This document shows positions 34,229 to 43,257 of a stretch of DNA of 64,000 nucleotides, in pieces. Within the stretch, counting starts at the first letter, position 1; each line of letters opens with the position of its first letter. The stretch comes from Candidatus Petromonas tenebris (GTDB taxonomy: Bacteria; Bacillota; Clostridia; Peptostreptococcales; Caminicellaceae). The notes under the pieces are model-generated. The model did no database searches. It was not told the origin of the DNA and saw only the letters and a program-made list of their open reading frames with translations. The stretch covers positions 1 to 64,000 of the forward strand of contig JACCKY010000012.1 of NCBI GenBank assembly GCA_014236755.1. Direction: 5' to 3'. Both the position numbers and the translations under genes were made by a program.

Positions 34229-35140
34229 ATGGAAAGGAATAAAGAATGCATTAAAATATTGTTGGTAGAAGATAATTTGCTCTACGTTAGAATTATAAAT
34301 GACATGCTGACAGAGTATCAGAATATCGAGTTTTTAATAACTCACGTTGAACTTTTAAAGGATGCTTTAAACATGATTGATAAGAAAAAATTTGACGTAA
34401 TTCTATTGGATTTGATATTACCGGATTCCCAAGGATTTGACACTTTTAGGAAAATAAAAAAGAGTTCTGAAGGGATACCTATAATACTTCTTACAGGAGT
34501 AAGTGATGAATCTATAGCATTAAAAGCAGTTAAAGAAGGAGCACAGGATTATCTTAATAAAAGTGAGGTTTCACCTGGGATCTTAACTAGAGCTATTCGT
34601 TATTCAATTGAACGGCAGCAATTACTTATAAAATTAAAGGAAAAATCAATACTTGATGATCTGACCGGTTTATATAACAGAAGGGGATTCTTTACATCTG
34701 CTCAAAGAGAAATAAAGAGATCTAAACGTTCTAATAAAGGTTTTTCACTAGTATTCATAGATCTGGATGGCCTAAAGTGGATTAATGATAACCTAGGACA
34801 TGCTCAAGGTGATAATGCCATAATCGATACAGCAAATGTATTAAAAAGCACGTTTAGAGAATCTGACATTATAGGTAGAATTGGAGGAGATGAATTCGTA
34901 GTTATTACATTGGATACTGATTGCGAAAGTTCTGAACTGATTTTGAAGAGGCTTGAAAGAGCTATAAAAAGACACAATAGTAGAAGTAACCGACCATATA
35001 AACTATCAATTAGCGCAGGGGTTGTATATTATGATCCCAAAGATGAAATAACACTAGATGAACTTCTTTCAAGAGCTGATAAAATAATGTATAAATCAAA
35101 GGAAGAAAAGAAAAAGGTAGAGAAATTTCAAAGGTTTTAA
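34229..35140 (+). CDS. Response regulator with diguanylate cyclase output
   Basis: A cytoplasmic two-component effector predicted to make cyclic di-GMP. ATG 34229 follows GGGGGGT. The receiver domain (8-125) has acidic Glu14/Asp15, the phospho-acceptor Asp61 (LLDLILPDS), Thr89 (LLTG) and a Lys near 111. The GGDEF domain (about 140-300) has an intact GGDEF at 219-223, and RESD at 210-213 is the inhibitory I-site spaced five residues before it. It should therefore be active and product-inhibited. No histidine kinase is next to it, so the activating partner is unknown. Confidence 0.85.
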   Translation: MERNKECIKILLVEDNLLYVRIINDMLTEYQNIEFLITHVELLKDALNMIDKKKFDVILLDLILPDSQGFDTFRKIKKSSEGIPIILLTGVSDESIALKAVKEGAQDYLNKSEVSPGILTRAIRYSIERQQLLIKLKEKSILDDLTGLYNRRGFFTSAQREIKRSKRSNKGFSLVFIDLDGLKWINDNLGHAQGDNAIIDTANVLKSTFRESDIIGRIGGDEFVVITLDTDCESSELILKRLERAIKRHNSRSNRPYKLSISAGVVYYDPKDEITLDELLSRADKIMYKSKEEKKKVEKFQRF

Positions 35141-35249
35141 CAACGACTATTTAGAAAGTATTTCAAAACAATATAGTGTTTATTAAAAAAGCAAAACTTT
35201 TTACAATCTGTAAAGATATACATTATAGAGAAAGGAATGTAGATACCGC

Positions 35250-35708
35250 ATGAGCGTCAAAGATGTAAAAAAATTTTTTAAGGACAAGGGACTGGATTAT
35301 GAAATAATAGAGTTTGATGAAAGTACGGCGACAGTTGAATTAGCTGCCGAAGCTATTGGCGTAAAACCAGCTTTGATTGCAAAGACCATGGCATTAAGAT
35401 TAAAGGATAGGGACATTCTTATAGTTACAAAGGGAGATGCCAGGATAGACAATAGAAAATATAAGGATTATTTTAAAACTAAAGCCAAGATGCTAAAATT
35501 TGATGAAGTTTTGGATATGACCGGTCATCCTGTAGGAGGGGTATGTCCCTTTGGATTAAAAAATCCTTTGGATATTTACTTGGATGTTTCATTAAAAGAA
35601 TTTGATTATGTTTATCCTGCTGCAGGATCCAAAAATTCGGCAGTAAAGATAAGTCCGGACGAAATACAGAAAATAACTAATGCTGTGTGGATAGATGTAT
35701 GTAAATAA
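35250..35708 (+). CDS. YbaK/EbsC family aminoacyl-tRNA deacylase
   Basis: A 152-residue member of the trans-editing family that hydrolyses mischarged tRNAs (Cys- or Pro-tRNA types). Landmarks are IAKTMALRLKDRDILIVTKG, DARIDNRKYKDYF and the GHPVGGVCPFGLKNPLDIYLD signature near 92-112. GGAATGTAG lies before ATG 35250. The exact tRNA specificity cannot be read from the sequence. It appears to be a single-gene unit between the GGDEF gene and a terminator. Confidence 0.85.
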   Translation: MSVKDVKKFFKDKGLDYEIIEFDESTATVELAAEAIGVKPALIAKTMALRLKDRDILIVTKGDARIDNRKYKDYFKTKAKMLKFDEVLDMTGHPVGGVCPFGLKNPLDIYLDVSLKEFDYVYPAAGSKNSAVKISPDEIQKITNAVWIDVCK

Positions 35709-35723
35709 AAATTGATTAAATCG

Positions 35724-35761
35724 ATAAAAAAGTATCTACTAAAAGAGTAGATACTTTTTTG
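35724..35761 (+). terminator. Terminator after YbaK-type gene
   Basis: AAAAAAGTATCTACT (35726) pairs with AGTAGATACTTTTTT (to 35760) around a short AAAAG loop. A stem of about 15 bp with a U tail, usable from both strands. Confidence 0.85.
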
Positions 35762-35882
35762 TTGATTTAATTTCAGCTTCTAGTTTTGGTTTGGTAAATT
35801 TTATGATGATTGCTTGGAGACTTTACTGAAATTAATGAGTATAATTAATAGTAAGTAAAAAAATACAAGGGGGAAATGATTA

Positions 35883-36497
35883 ATGCTTAACTATTTAGTC
35901 CAAGGTTTTATGTTGGGACTCGCTTATGTTGCACCGATAGGTATGCAAAATCTTTATGTGATAAATACTGCAATAAGTAAAAATAAAATTAAGGCATATC
36001 AAGTGGCTCTTATAACATCTTTTTTTGATATCACCCTGGCTTTAGCCTGTTTTTATGGAATGGGAGTCTTAATGGAAAAATCCCAAACACTAAAAACAGT
36101 AGTACTGCTTTTGGGAAGCATTGCAGTAATATATATAGGGATTCATCTTCTAAGAAGTATACCTGAAGCCTCAAAAGAAGTAGATGTAAATAAAACCATA
36201 ACCCGGACAATTGCAGATTGTTTTACGGTTACTTGGATGAATCCTCAGGCTTTAATAGATGGATCTTTGTTGTTAGGTGGTTTTAGAGCTTCCCTTCCAG
36301 TTGAAGCGTCAAAGATATTTATCATTGGAGTATGTTTAGCTTCTCTATCATGGTTTACAGGCGTTACAACTATAGTAAGCATTTTCAAAAATAATTTCAC
36401 TAATAAGGGCATTAAGGCCGTAAATTTAATATGTGGCGCTATTATTACATATTATGGTTTAAAGCTAGCATACAATTTCATTCAAATAATAAAATAA
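35883..36497 (+). CDS. LysE/ArgO family amino-acid exporter
   Basis: A 204-residue, six-helix inner-membrane exporter. It starts NYLVQGFMLGLAYVAPIGMQN, matching the LysE family's conserved GLxLxxxPGPxN region in its LysE/ArgO form (APIGMQN). The middle contains TVTWMNPQALIDG, a variant of the LNPHA motif of the subfamily. Substrates of that subfamily are lysine and arginine. Given the arginine genes 5 to 10 kb upstream, arginine or lysine export is reasonable but unproven. GGGGG lies 6 to 8 bases before the ATG. Confidence 0.8.
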   Translation: MLNYLVQGFMLGLAYVAPIGMQNLYVINTAISKNKIKAYQVALITSFFDITLALACFYGMGVLMEKSQTLKTVVLLLGSIAVIYIGIHLLRSIPEASKEVDVNKTITRTIADCFTVTWMNPQALIDGSLLLGGFRASLPVEASKIFIIGVCLASLSWFTGVTTIVSIFKNNFTNKGIKAVNLICGAIITYYGLKLAYNFIQIIK

Positions 36498-36965
36498 AAT
36501 CGATACTGTCTAATGAATGACAAAAGCAATATTATAGAAGAACATCAGTTGAAAGATATAACAGTAGATTAAATATTTTAATCAAATTTCAAAGGAGGAT
36601 ATTGTAATTTCTACAAAATTAAGTTATTGAATTTTTAGAATCTTATTTTTGATGTGCTACCACTCTATGTTCTATTTTTTAGTTAAAAATTAATTATGCA
36701 ATTTTCTCATATAATAAAAAAGATTTGTATAATTATTATATTTATGATAAAATCTTAACAAACAATAAATTTACTAAATGTTTACTAGATCAAAAACAAA
36801 AAAATACTTCTCCCTATTATGCTGACATAAATCAAATTAAGCGTAATCATTGAAAAAGCTAAGCTGAAGAGATGTTAAAAAAATACTAGAAACCTCTTAA
36901 ATCATCTAATGAAAATTTTATCATATAGCAATATTTTTTGAACAAAAATTTACTACAAAAACAAT
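36498..36965. other. Gene-free AT-rich stretch
   Basis: I find no credible gene or structured RNA in this stretch. A perfect-looking ribosome binding site (AAAGGAGGATATTG near 36590) is followed only by an ATT-led frame of eight codons, LSTKLSY-like, ending in TGA. This may be the stub of a lost gene. The rest is low-complexity AT-rich DNA leading to the mgl promoter. Confidence 0.4.
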
Positions 36966-37018
36966 TTGACAGCTCACTAAAAATTTAGTAAACTTTACTT
37001 GAACGGAAAACGCTTTCA
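36966..37018 (+). promoter_or_regulatory. mgl promoter with cre/LacI-type operator
   Basis: TTGACA (36966-36971) and TAAACT (36989-36994) are spaced 17 bases. GGAAAACGCTTTCA (37005-37018) lies about 10 bases after the -10 element, over the start. Its reverse complement matches the catabolite-responsive element consensus (TGWAANCGNTNWCA) at all but one position. A LacI-family repressor is encoded in the gal cluster (47799), and operators of that family have the same AACG core. CcpA, the local repressor, or both could bind here. Confidence 0.65.
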
Positions 37019-37045
37019 AAAAAATCTAAGAGGGGGAACTGTAAA

Positions 37046-38083
37046 ATGAAAAAAGTATTAGCGTTATTACTTGCATTCTCACTAGTATTTTCACTGGCAG
37101 CATGTAGTTCCAAAACAGAGACAAGCAGTGGAAGTGATTCTGAGCTTCCTAAGATTGGTGTAACAATTTATAAGTTTGACGACAACTTTATGTCATTTGT
37201 ACGTCGTGCCATTGAAACAAAGGCTCAAGGTAAAGCTGAACTGATTTTAAATGATTCTCAAAACAATCAGGCTACTCAAAATGAGCAAGTTGATATGATG
37301 ATTGCAAAGGGTGTGAAAGCTTTAGCTATTAATTTAGTTGATCCACAGGCGGCACCTACAATTATTTCTAAAGCAAAACAAGCAGATTTACCAGTTATAT
37401 TCTTTAATAAAGAACCAAGTGAAGAAGCTATGGCTTCCTATGACAAGGTTTGGTATGTAGGTACTACTTCATCTGAATCAGGAGTAATCCAAGGTAAGTT
37501 AATAGCTGATGCTTGGAAAGAACATCCTGAGTGGGATAAAAATGGAGATGGCAAAATCCAATATGTACTATTAAAAGGAGAACCAGGACATCCTGATGCT
37601 GAAGCACGTACTAAGTATTCTGTAGAAACTGTTGTAGCTGAAGGAATTGAAGTTGAACAGTTAGAGCTTCAAACAGGTATGTGGGATACTGTTAAAGGTA
37701 AAGAATTAATGGATGCATGGCTATCTAAACATGGTGATGCTATTGAATTTGTAATTGCTAATAATGATGCGATGGCATTAGGTGCTCTTCAATCATTGAA
37801 AGCAAATGGATATTTTGAAGGAGACAAGTTCATGCCTGTAGTTGGTGTGGATGCTATACCTGATGCGTTAGAGCAAATAAAAGATGGTTTAATGGTGGGT
37901 ACAGTACTGAATGATGCTAAGAACCAAGGTGGAGCTACATTTGACCTAGCCTTTAACGTTGCTAATGGAAAAGACCCACTAGCAGGTACAGAGTGGAAAT
38001 TGGATGATAAGAAAGCTGTACGTGTACCATATATAGCAATCACACAAGATAACATAGAAGTAGCTGAAGAAGCTTACAAGTAA
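37046..38083 (+). CDS. mglB: Galactose/glucose ABC transporter binding lipoprotein
   Basis: The extracellular receptor of the Mgl importer. A 20-residue lipoprotein signal ends in LAAC with Cys20. The mature protein has the periplasmic-binding fold of the RbsB type. DKNGDGKIQ at 164-172 is the EF-hand-like calcium loop characteristic of MglB and largely absent from ribose or xylose receptors. DNAMALGALQSL and VVGVDAIPDAL complete the family pattern. The 345-residue length fits. AGAGGGGG precedes the ATG. An intercistronic hairpin follows, probably giving excess receptor over ATPase. Confidence 0.92.
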   Translation: MKKVLALLLAFSLVFSLAACSSKTETSSGSDSELPKIGVTIYKFDDNFMSFVRRAIETKAQGKAELILNDSQNNQATQNEQVDMMIAKGVKALAINLVDPQAAPTIISKAKQADLPVIFFNKEPSEEAMASYDKVWYVGTTSSESGVIQGKLIADAWKEHPEWDKNGDGKIQYVLLKGEPGHPDAEARTKYSVETVVAEGIEVEQLELQTGMWDTVKGKELMDAWLSKHGDAIEFVIANNDAMALGALQSLKANGYFEGDKFMPVVGVDAIPDALEQIKDGLMVGTVLNDAKNQGGATFDLAFNVANGKDPLAGTEWKLDDKKAVRVPYIAITQDNIEVAEEAYK

Positions 38084-38126
38084 ACCTCTTTATTCAAAGA
38101 TAAATTATTAGCAGCTAACAATGTTG

Positions 38127-38152
38127 ACAAGGATGCATCCGCATCCTTGTTT
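38127..38152 (+). promoter_or_regulatory. Intercistronic hairpin between mglB and mglA
   Basis: CAAGGATGC and GCATCCTTG form a perfect 9-bp stem with a four-base ATCC loop, then TTTGCTT. The weak U tract suggests partial termination or 3' end stabilisation, a common means of making binding protein in excess. Confidence 0.65.
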
Positions 38153-38185
38153 GCTTAGATAGACAATAGAATGGGGTGAAAACCT

Positions 38186-39709
38186 ATGAGTAACAATGCA
38201 GAGTTAAAAAGAAAAGAAAAGTATCTACTAGAGATGATTAATATTACTAAAGAGTTCCCTGGGGTTAAAGCACTGGATGGTGTGCAATTTAAAGTACGAC
38301 CAGGTACTGTACATGCACTGATGGGGGAAAATGGTGCTGGAAAATCTACACTCATGAAATGTTTATTTGGTATTTATAAAAAAGATGGAGGTAGAATCCT
38401 GCTAGACGGTAAAGAAGTAGATTTTCAATCATCAAGGGAAGCACTAGATAATGGCGTTTCAATGGTCCATCAGGAATTGAATCAGGTTCAAACAACTAGA
38501 GTAATGGATAACATATGGCTTGGACGTTTTCCTAAAAAAGGACTTTTTATTGATGAAGAGAAAATGTATAATGATACATTAAGAATTTTTAAGGATTTAG
38601 ATATTCCCATAGATCCCCGTGAAAAGGTTGAAAATCTAACGGTATCAGAAAGTCAGATGGTGGAAATTGCTAAAGCTGTTTCCTATGACTCAAAAATAAT
38701 TGTTATGGACGAACCAACATCATCGTTAACAGAAAAGGAAGTTAATCATTTATTTAAGATAATTGGAGCACTTAGAGACAAAGGTGCAGGAATTATATAT
38801 ATTTCCCACAAAATGGCAGAAATCAAACAGATTGCAGATGAAGTTACAATAATGCGTGACGGTCAATGGATTGCAACTGAGAATATTGACGATATAACAA
38901 CCGATGAAATTATTAATTTAATGGTTGGACGTGACTTGACTCATCGTTTCCCACCAAAGACAAATAAGCCTGGTGATGTAATCCTAGAAGTAAATAATCT
39001 AACCGCTACTTATCAACCATCTATTAAAGACGTTTCATTTAAACTAAGAAAAGGCGAAATTTTAGGAATAGCTGGACTGGTAGGGGCAAAAAGAACTGAG
39101 CTTGTCGAAACTATTTTCGGCATAAGACATATACAATCCGGAAGTATACTTCTACATGGTAAAGAAATAAATAACAAAAATCCACACGCTGCAATAAAAA
39201 ATGGATTTGCCCTTGTTACAGAAGAACGTCGTGCAACAGGTATATTTTCTGTTTTGAATGTTAGATTTAACACTTTTATTGCTAATATAGACAAATATAT
39301 TAAAAAAAATAAATTATTAGATGAAGAACAGATAATAAAAGATACTAACTGGGTTATCAATAGTATGAGAGTAAAAACTCCATCCCACAAAACTTTAATT
39401 AGTTCACTATCAGGTGGAAATCAACAAAAAGTCATTATCGGACGTTGGTTGCTGACTGAACCTGAAATATTACTACTTGATGAACCGACACGAGGTATTG
39501 ATGTTGGAGCAAAGTATGAAATCTATCAGTTAATGGTTGATTTAGCCAATAAAGGAAAAGGAGTTATTATGGTATCTTCGGAGATGGCCGAATTATTAGG
39601 GGTAACTGATAGAATATTGGTTATGAGTAATGGAAGAGTAGCAGGTATTGTAAATACAAAAGAAACAACTCAAGAAGAAATTCTAAAACTATCAGCAAAG
39701 TTTTTATAG
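38186..39709 (+). CDS. mglA: Galactose ABC transporter ATPase, two-domain
   Basis: The ATPase that powers the Mgl importer. Of 507 residues, the first domain holds the canonical Walker [10 protein letters not shown] at 47-55 and the degenerate signature [13 protein letters not shown], with Walker [12 protein letters not shown]. The second (from about 265) has a degenerate P-loop ([10 protein letters not shown]) but a normal LSGGNQQKV signature and [11 protein letters not shown]. This asymmetric pairing is normal for the sugar-importer CUT2 family. It lies between mglB and mglC with short gaps. GGGGTG precedes the ATG. Confidence 0.92.
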   Translation: MSNNAELKRKEKYLLEMINITKEFPGVKALDGVQFKVRPGTVHALMGENGAGKSTLMKCLFGIYKKDGGRILLDGKEVDFQSSREALDNGVSMVHQELNQVQTTRVMDNIWLGRFPKKGLFIDEEKMYNDTLRIFKDLDIPIDPREKVENLTVSESQMVEIAKAVSYDSKIIVMDEPTSSLTEKEVNHLFKIIGALRDKGAGIIYISHKMAEIKQIADEVTIMRDGQWIATENIDDITTDEIINLMVGRDLTHRFPPKTNKPGDVILEVNNLTATYQPSIKDVSFKLRKGEILGIAGLVGAKRTELVETIFGIRHIQSGSILLHGKEINNKNPHAAIKNGFALVTEERRATGIFSVLNVRFNTFIANIDKYIKKNKLLDEEQIIKDTNWVINSMRVKTPSHKTLISSLSGGNQQKVIIGRWLLTEPEILLLDEPTRGIDVGAKYEIYQLMVDLANKGKGVIMVSSEMAELLGVTDRILVMSNGRVAGIVNTKETTQEEILKLSAKFL

Positions 39710-39726
39710 GATAAGGAGTGAAAAAA

Positions 39727-40767
39727 GTGTTCAGCTCAATTTCTGAAAAGATGAAAGATTTAAATAAAAAAGATGTACTAACATGGATGATGAATAATGC
39801 AATTTTCTTCGTGCTTATTGGATTACTTATAGTCATTATTTCAGTTTCACCAGACTTTGTATCAATGAGGAACTTTAGAAATATCTTGGCCCAAGCATCA
39901 ACACGTGTTATTTTTGCTCTTGGTGTAGGAAGTATTATTGTTGCTAAAGGTACAGATCTTTCTTTAGGACGTCAGGTAGGGCTAGCTGCTGTAATATCTG
40001 CTTCACTTTTACAGGCGCCTGATTATGCCTACAGAATGTATCCGGATTTACCACAGTTACCAATTATTCTACCTATATTAATCGTTATGATTGTTACTGG
40101 GTTTTTTAGTTTCATTAATGGATTTATAGTTTCTAAATTTAAAGTTGATCCTTTTATTGCTACATTGGGAATGATGATTATTGTTTATGGCGTAAACTCA
40201 ATCTATTTTGACCGTCCTCCCTACGGAGCACAGCCTATTGGTGGATTAGATCCTAGATTTACAAAATTTGCACAAGGTTTCATTGACCTTGGAGGATTTA
40301 AAATCCCATATCTCGTAATTTATGCAACAATTATTACTATTTTTATGTGGATATTATGGAATAAAACAAAATTTGGTAAAAACATATTTGCAATTGGTGG
40401 TAATGAAGAAGCCGCTATTGTATCGGGTGTAAATGTAGTTAAATACCTATTAATGGTTTATACCCTTGCAGGATTTTTATATGGATTTGGTGGTTCATTA
40501 GAAGCAGCTCGTATCGGTAGTGCCACTAACAACACAGGTAATATGTATGAGCTTGATGCTATCGCTGCATGTATAGTTGGAGGTTTATCATTTTCAGGTG
40601 GTGTTGGTAGTATTGCAGGTATAGTAACTGGAGTATTAATATTCCAAGTTATTGCATACGGTCTATCATTTATTGGCGTGAACCCATATATGCAGTTTAT
40701 CGTTAAAGGTCTGATTATCATTATAGCAGTAGCTATCGATTCACGTAAACATATCAAGAAAAAATAG
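39727..40767 (+). CDS. mglC: Galactose ABC transporter permease
   Basis: The inner-membrane channel subunit of Mgl. GTG 39727 is chosen because AAGGAG (39713-39718) is 8 bases upstream; an earlier GTG at 39718 overlaps that site. The 346-residue product has about eight to ten hydrophobic helices and CUT2 permease motifs: LAQASTRVIFALGVGSIIV, KGTDLSLGRQVGL and FIATLGMMIIVYGVNSIYF. ELDAIAACIVGGLSFSGGVG lies in the coupling region. It follows mglA by 17 bases, and galK follows 56 bases later. Confidence 0.9.
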   Translation: MFSSISEKMKDLNKKDVLTWMMNNAIFFVLIGLLIVIISVSPDFVSMRNFRNILAQASTRVIFALGVGSIIVAKGTDLSLGRQVGLAAVISASLLQAPDYAYRMYPDLPQLPIILPILIVMIVTGFFSFINGFIVSKFKVDPFIATLGMMIIVYGVNSIYFDRPPYGAQPIGGLDPRFTKFAQGFIDLGGFKIPYLVIYATIITIFMWILWNKTKFGKNIFAIGGNEEAAIVSGVNVVKYLLMVYTLAGFLYGFGGSLEAARIGSATNNTGNMYELDAIAACIVGGLSFSGGVGSIAGIVTGVLIFQVIAYGLSFIGVNPYMQFIVKGLIIIIAVAIDSRKHIKKK

Positions 40768-40823
40768 AATGTTATAATATGCAGAAATTTTTATATACAA
40801 CTTTTTAGTTAGAGGTGTCCACT

Positions 40824-41987
40824 ATGAATTTAGATAATCTAGTAAATGACTTTAAGAAAGTTTTTGGAACTAAAGAAGGAATTCGCACATTCTTTGCACC
40901 GGGTCGAGTTAATTTAATAGGTGAACATACAGACTATAATGGTGGTCACGTTTTCCCCTGTGCTCTAGACCTTGGCACTTATGCTATTGCATGTAAAAGA
41001 GACGATTCGAAAATTAGATTGTACTCTAGAAACTTCGAAGATTTAGGTATTATTGAAGCAGATGTTTCTCATCTAGTTTACGATAAGAAGCACGATTGGG
41101 CCAATTACCCAAAGGGTGTTGTAAAAATGTTTAAGGATGCAGGATATAAAATTCAAACAGGATTTGAGGTTTTATTCTTTGGTAATATTCCAAATGGAGC
41201 AGGTTTATCTTCCAGTGCATCTATCGAATTAGCTACCAGTATACTTTTGAAAGGTTTGTTCAACTTAGATATTGATATGATTGAAATGGTCAAATTAAGT
41301 CAAAAATCAGAAAATGAATTTATCGGTGTGAATTGCGGTATTATGGATCAGTTTGCAATTGGTATGGGAAAAAAAGATCATGCTATTTTATTAGATGCTA
41401 ATACTTTAAAGTATGAATATGCTCCAGTAAAATTGGATGGGATTTCTATTGTTATTGCCAACACAAATAAACGCCGCGGCTTAGCTGCTTCAAAGTATAA
41501 TGAGAGGCGAAGTGAATGTGAAAATGCACTAAAAAAACTACAGGAAAAACTCAATATTTCTTCTCTAGGCGATTTATCTGAAGAAAGGTTTGAGGCAAAT
41601 AAATATTTAATTAAAAATGAGATTGAAAGAAGACGTGCAAAACATGCTGTATACGAGAACCAGCGAACTATTAAAGCTACAAAGGCACTGAATGATGGAA
41701 ATATAGAGCTTTTTGGAAAATTAATGAACGAATCTCATATTTCGTTGCGTGATGATTATGAAGTTACTTGTAGTGAATTAGACATTTTAGTAGAATCATC
41801 ATGGAAAAATGGCGCTATTGGAGCCAGGATGACTGGAGCTGGATTTGGTGGATGTGCAGTAAATCTCGTGCCAGATAATAAGCTGACAGAGTTTATTGAA
41901 AAGGTTGGCAAAGAATACGAAGAAAAAATTGGATATGAAGCTGATTTTTATGTAGTTTCTATTGGTGACGGAGCCAGAGAAATTTAG
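40824..41987 (+). CDS. galK: Galactokinase
   Basis: Phosphorylates galactose to galactose-1-phosphate, the first Leloir step. ATG 40824 follows AGAGGTG; an in-frame GTG three codons earlier overlaps that site. The GHMP-kinase protein of 387 residues has the galactokinase signature GRVNLIGEHTDYNGG at 27-41, the ATP loop PNGAGLSSSAS at 123-133 and the C-terminal MTGAGFGGCAVNL motif. It is probably cotranscribed with mglBAC, as no terminator intervenes, and is followed by a hairpin terminator. Confidence 0.92.
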   Translation: MNLDNLVNDFKKVFGTKEGIRTFFAPGRVNLIGEHTDYNGGHVFPCALDLGTYAIACKRDDSKIRLYSRNFEDLGIIEADVSHLVYDKKHDWANYPKGVVKMFKDAGYKIQTGFEVLFFGNIPNGAGLSSSASIELATSILLKGLFNLDIDMIEMVKLSQKSENEFIGVNCGIMDQFAIGMGKKDHAILLDANTLKYEYAPVKLDGISIVIANTNKRRGLAASKYNERRSECENALKKLQEKLNISSLGDLSEERFEANKYLIKNEIERRRAKHAVYENQRTIKATKALNDGNIELFGKLMNESHISLRDDYEVTCSELDILVESSWKNGAIGARMTGAGFGGCAVNLVPDNKLTEFIEKVGKEYEEKIGYEADFYVVSIGDGAREI

Positions 41988-41997
41988 TATAGTATAA

Positions 41998-42048
41998 TAA
42001 GAGGTGGTTTTGCCCTTTGCAATTTTATAAAACTGCCTCTTATTTTAT
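41998..42048 (+). terminator. Terminator after galK
   Basis: TAAGAGGTGGTTTT (from 41998) can pair with AAAACTGCCTCTTA (to 42042) across a 16-base loop, followed by TTTTA. It ends the mgl-galK transcript. The next 150 bases have a short hairpin repeat before galE. Confidence 0.65.
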
Positions 42049-42195
42049 AGTATAGAAATTTAAACATTTTTGGCAAGAAACTACAAACTACTTCTAGTAA
42101 GGTATTGGGAAGGGTAGCTTGTAACTAATAGCTGATAGCTTATGGAAAACAGGTAAAGGTTAACAGGAAAGACCCCAAAGAATGGATTGAATTTG

Positions 42196-42237
42196 CTAAG
42201 AGCTAACAAAGTGCTATAGGCATCTTTGTTCTATTTT
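42196..42237 (+). repeat. Short hairpin repeat, copy 2
   Basis: CTAAGAGCTAACAAAGTGC, loop, GCATCTTTGTTCTATTTT. It matches the element after carB (30448) on the opposite strand and, more loosely, the one before glgD. The T-rich end would allow termination upstream of galE. Confidence 0.55.
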
Positions 42238-42253
42238 AAAAGGAGGGAATGGT

Positions 42254-43243
42254 ATGGCAGTTTTAGTATGTGGTGGTGCAGGTTATATAGGTTCACACTG
42301 TGTATATGCCCTAATTGATAAGAAGGAAGAGGTAATCGTTGTAGATAATCTGCAAACAGGACATCTTAATGCAGTACATGAGGATGCAAAATTTTATCAG
42401 GGTGATATTAAAGATAAAGAGTTTTTAAATAAGGTCTTTAAGGAAAATGAGATAGATTCAGTAATACATTTTGCAGCAAATTCATTAGTTGGAATAAGTA
42501 TGAAGGAGCCTTTAAACTACTACAATAATAATGTATATGGCTCGCAGGTTTTATTGGAGACAATGAACAAGCACGGCGTAAATAAAATTGTATTTTCATC
42601 TACAGCGGCGACCTATGGAGAACCGGAAAATATTCCGATTTTAGAAACTGATAAAACGGAGCCCACTAACCCTTATGGTGAGACTAAGTTAGCTGTAGAA
42701 AAAATGATGAAGTGGGCTGATAAGGCACATAATATCAAATATATTTCACTAAGATACTTTAATGTGGCAGGAGCCCATGAAAGTGCTGTAATAGGTGAGG
42801 ATCATGATCCTGAAACACATTTGATTCCATTGATATTGCAAGTTCCCCTTGGCAAACGTAAGCACATTTCAATTTTCGGTGACGATTATGATACCCCCGA
42901 CGGTACATGCGTTAGAGATTATATCCATGTAATGGATTTAGTAGATGCCCACATTCTTGCTTTAAATAAATTGCGTGAAGGTGGAGACAGCTCAGTATAC
43001 AACTTAGGTAATGGAGAAGGATTCTCAGTAAAGGAAATGATAGAAGCAGCAAGAAAAGTAACAGGACATCCGATACCAGCAGTTATAGGAGAAAGAAGAC
43101 CAGGAGATCCATCAAAACTCATAGCTTCAAGCAAAAAAGCGCAGGAAGAATTAGATTGGAAACCGAATTTTACGAGTATTGAGGATATAATAGCGTCGGC
43201 ATGGAAATGGCATAAAAAGAACCCAAATGGATTTAAGGAGTAA
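42254..43243 (+). CDS. galE: UDP-glucose 4-epimerase
   Basis: Interconverts UDP-galactose and UDP-glucose using bound NAD. The 329-residue short-chain dehydrogenase has the Rossmann GGAGYIGSH at 7-15, the catalytic YGETK at 141-145 and SSTAATYG at 115-122. It also has [10 protein letters not shown] and [18 protein letters not shown] lies 6 bases before ATG 42254. It leads the galE-galT-galM-GH42-lacI run, whose genes are separated by only 9 to 30 bases. Confidence 0.93.
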   Translation: MAVLVCGGAGYIGSHCVYALIDKKEEVIVVDNLQTGHLNAVHEDAKFYQGDIKDKEFLNKVFKENEIDSVIHFAANSLVGISMKEPLNYYNNNVYGSQVLLETMNKHGVNKIVFSSTAATYGEPENIPILETDKTEPTNPYGETKLAVEKMMKWADKAHNIKYISLRYFNVAGAHESAVIGEDHDPETHLIPLILQVPLGKRKHISIFGDDYDTPDGTCVRDYIHVMDLVDAHILALNKLREGGDSSVYNLGNGEGFSVKEMIEAARKVTGHPIPAVIGERRPGDPSKLIASSKKAQEELDWKPNFTSIEDIIASAWKWHKKNPNGFKE

Positions 43244-43257
43244 GGGGTGATTAAGTA

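Noticed and set aside
36585-36625. A gene start at the strong AAAGGAGGATATTG site
   Set aside because: The following frame begins with ATT and stops after eight codons; no other start is in range.
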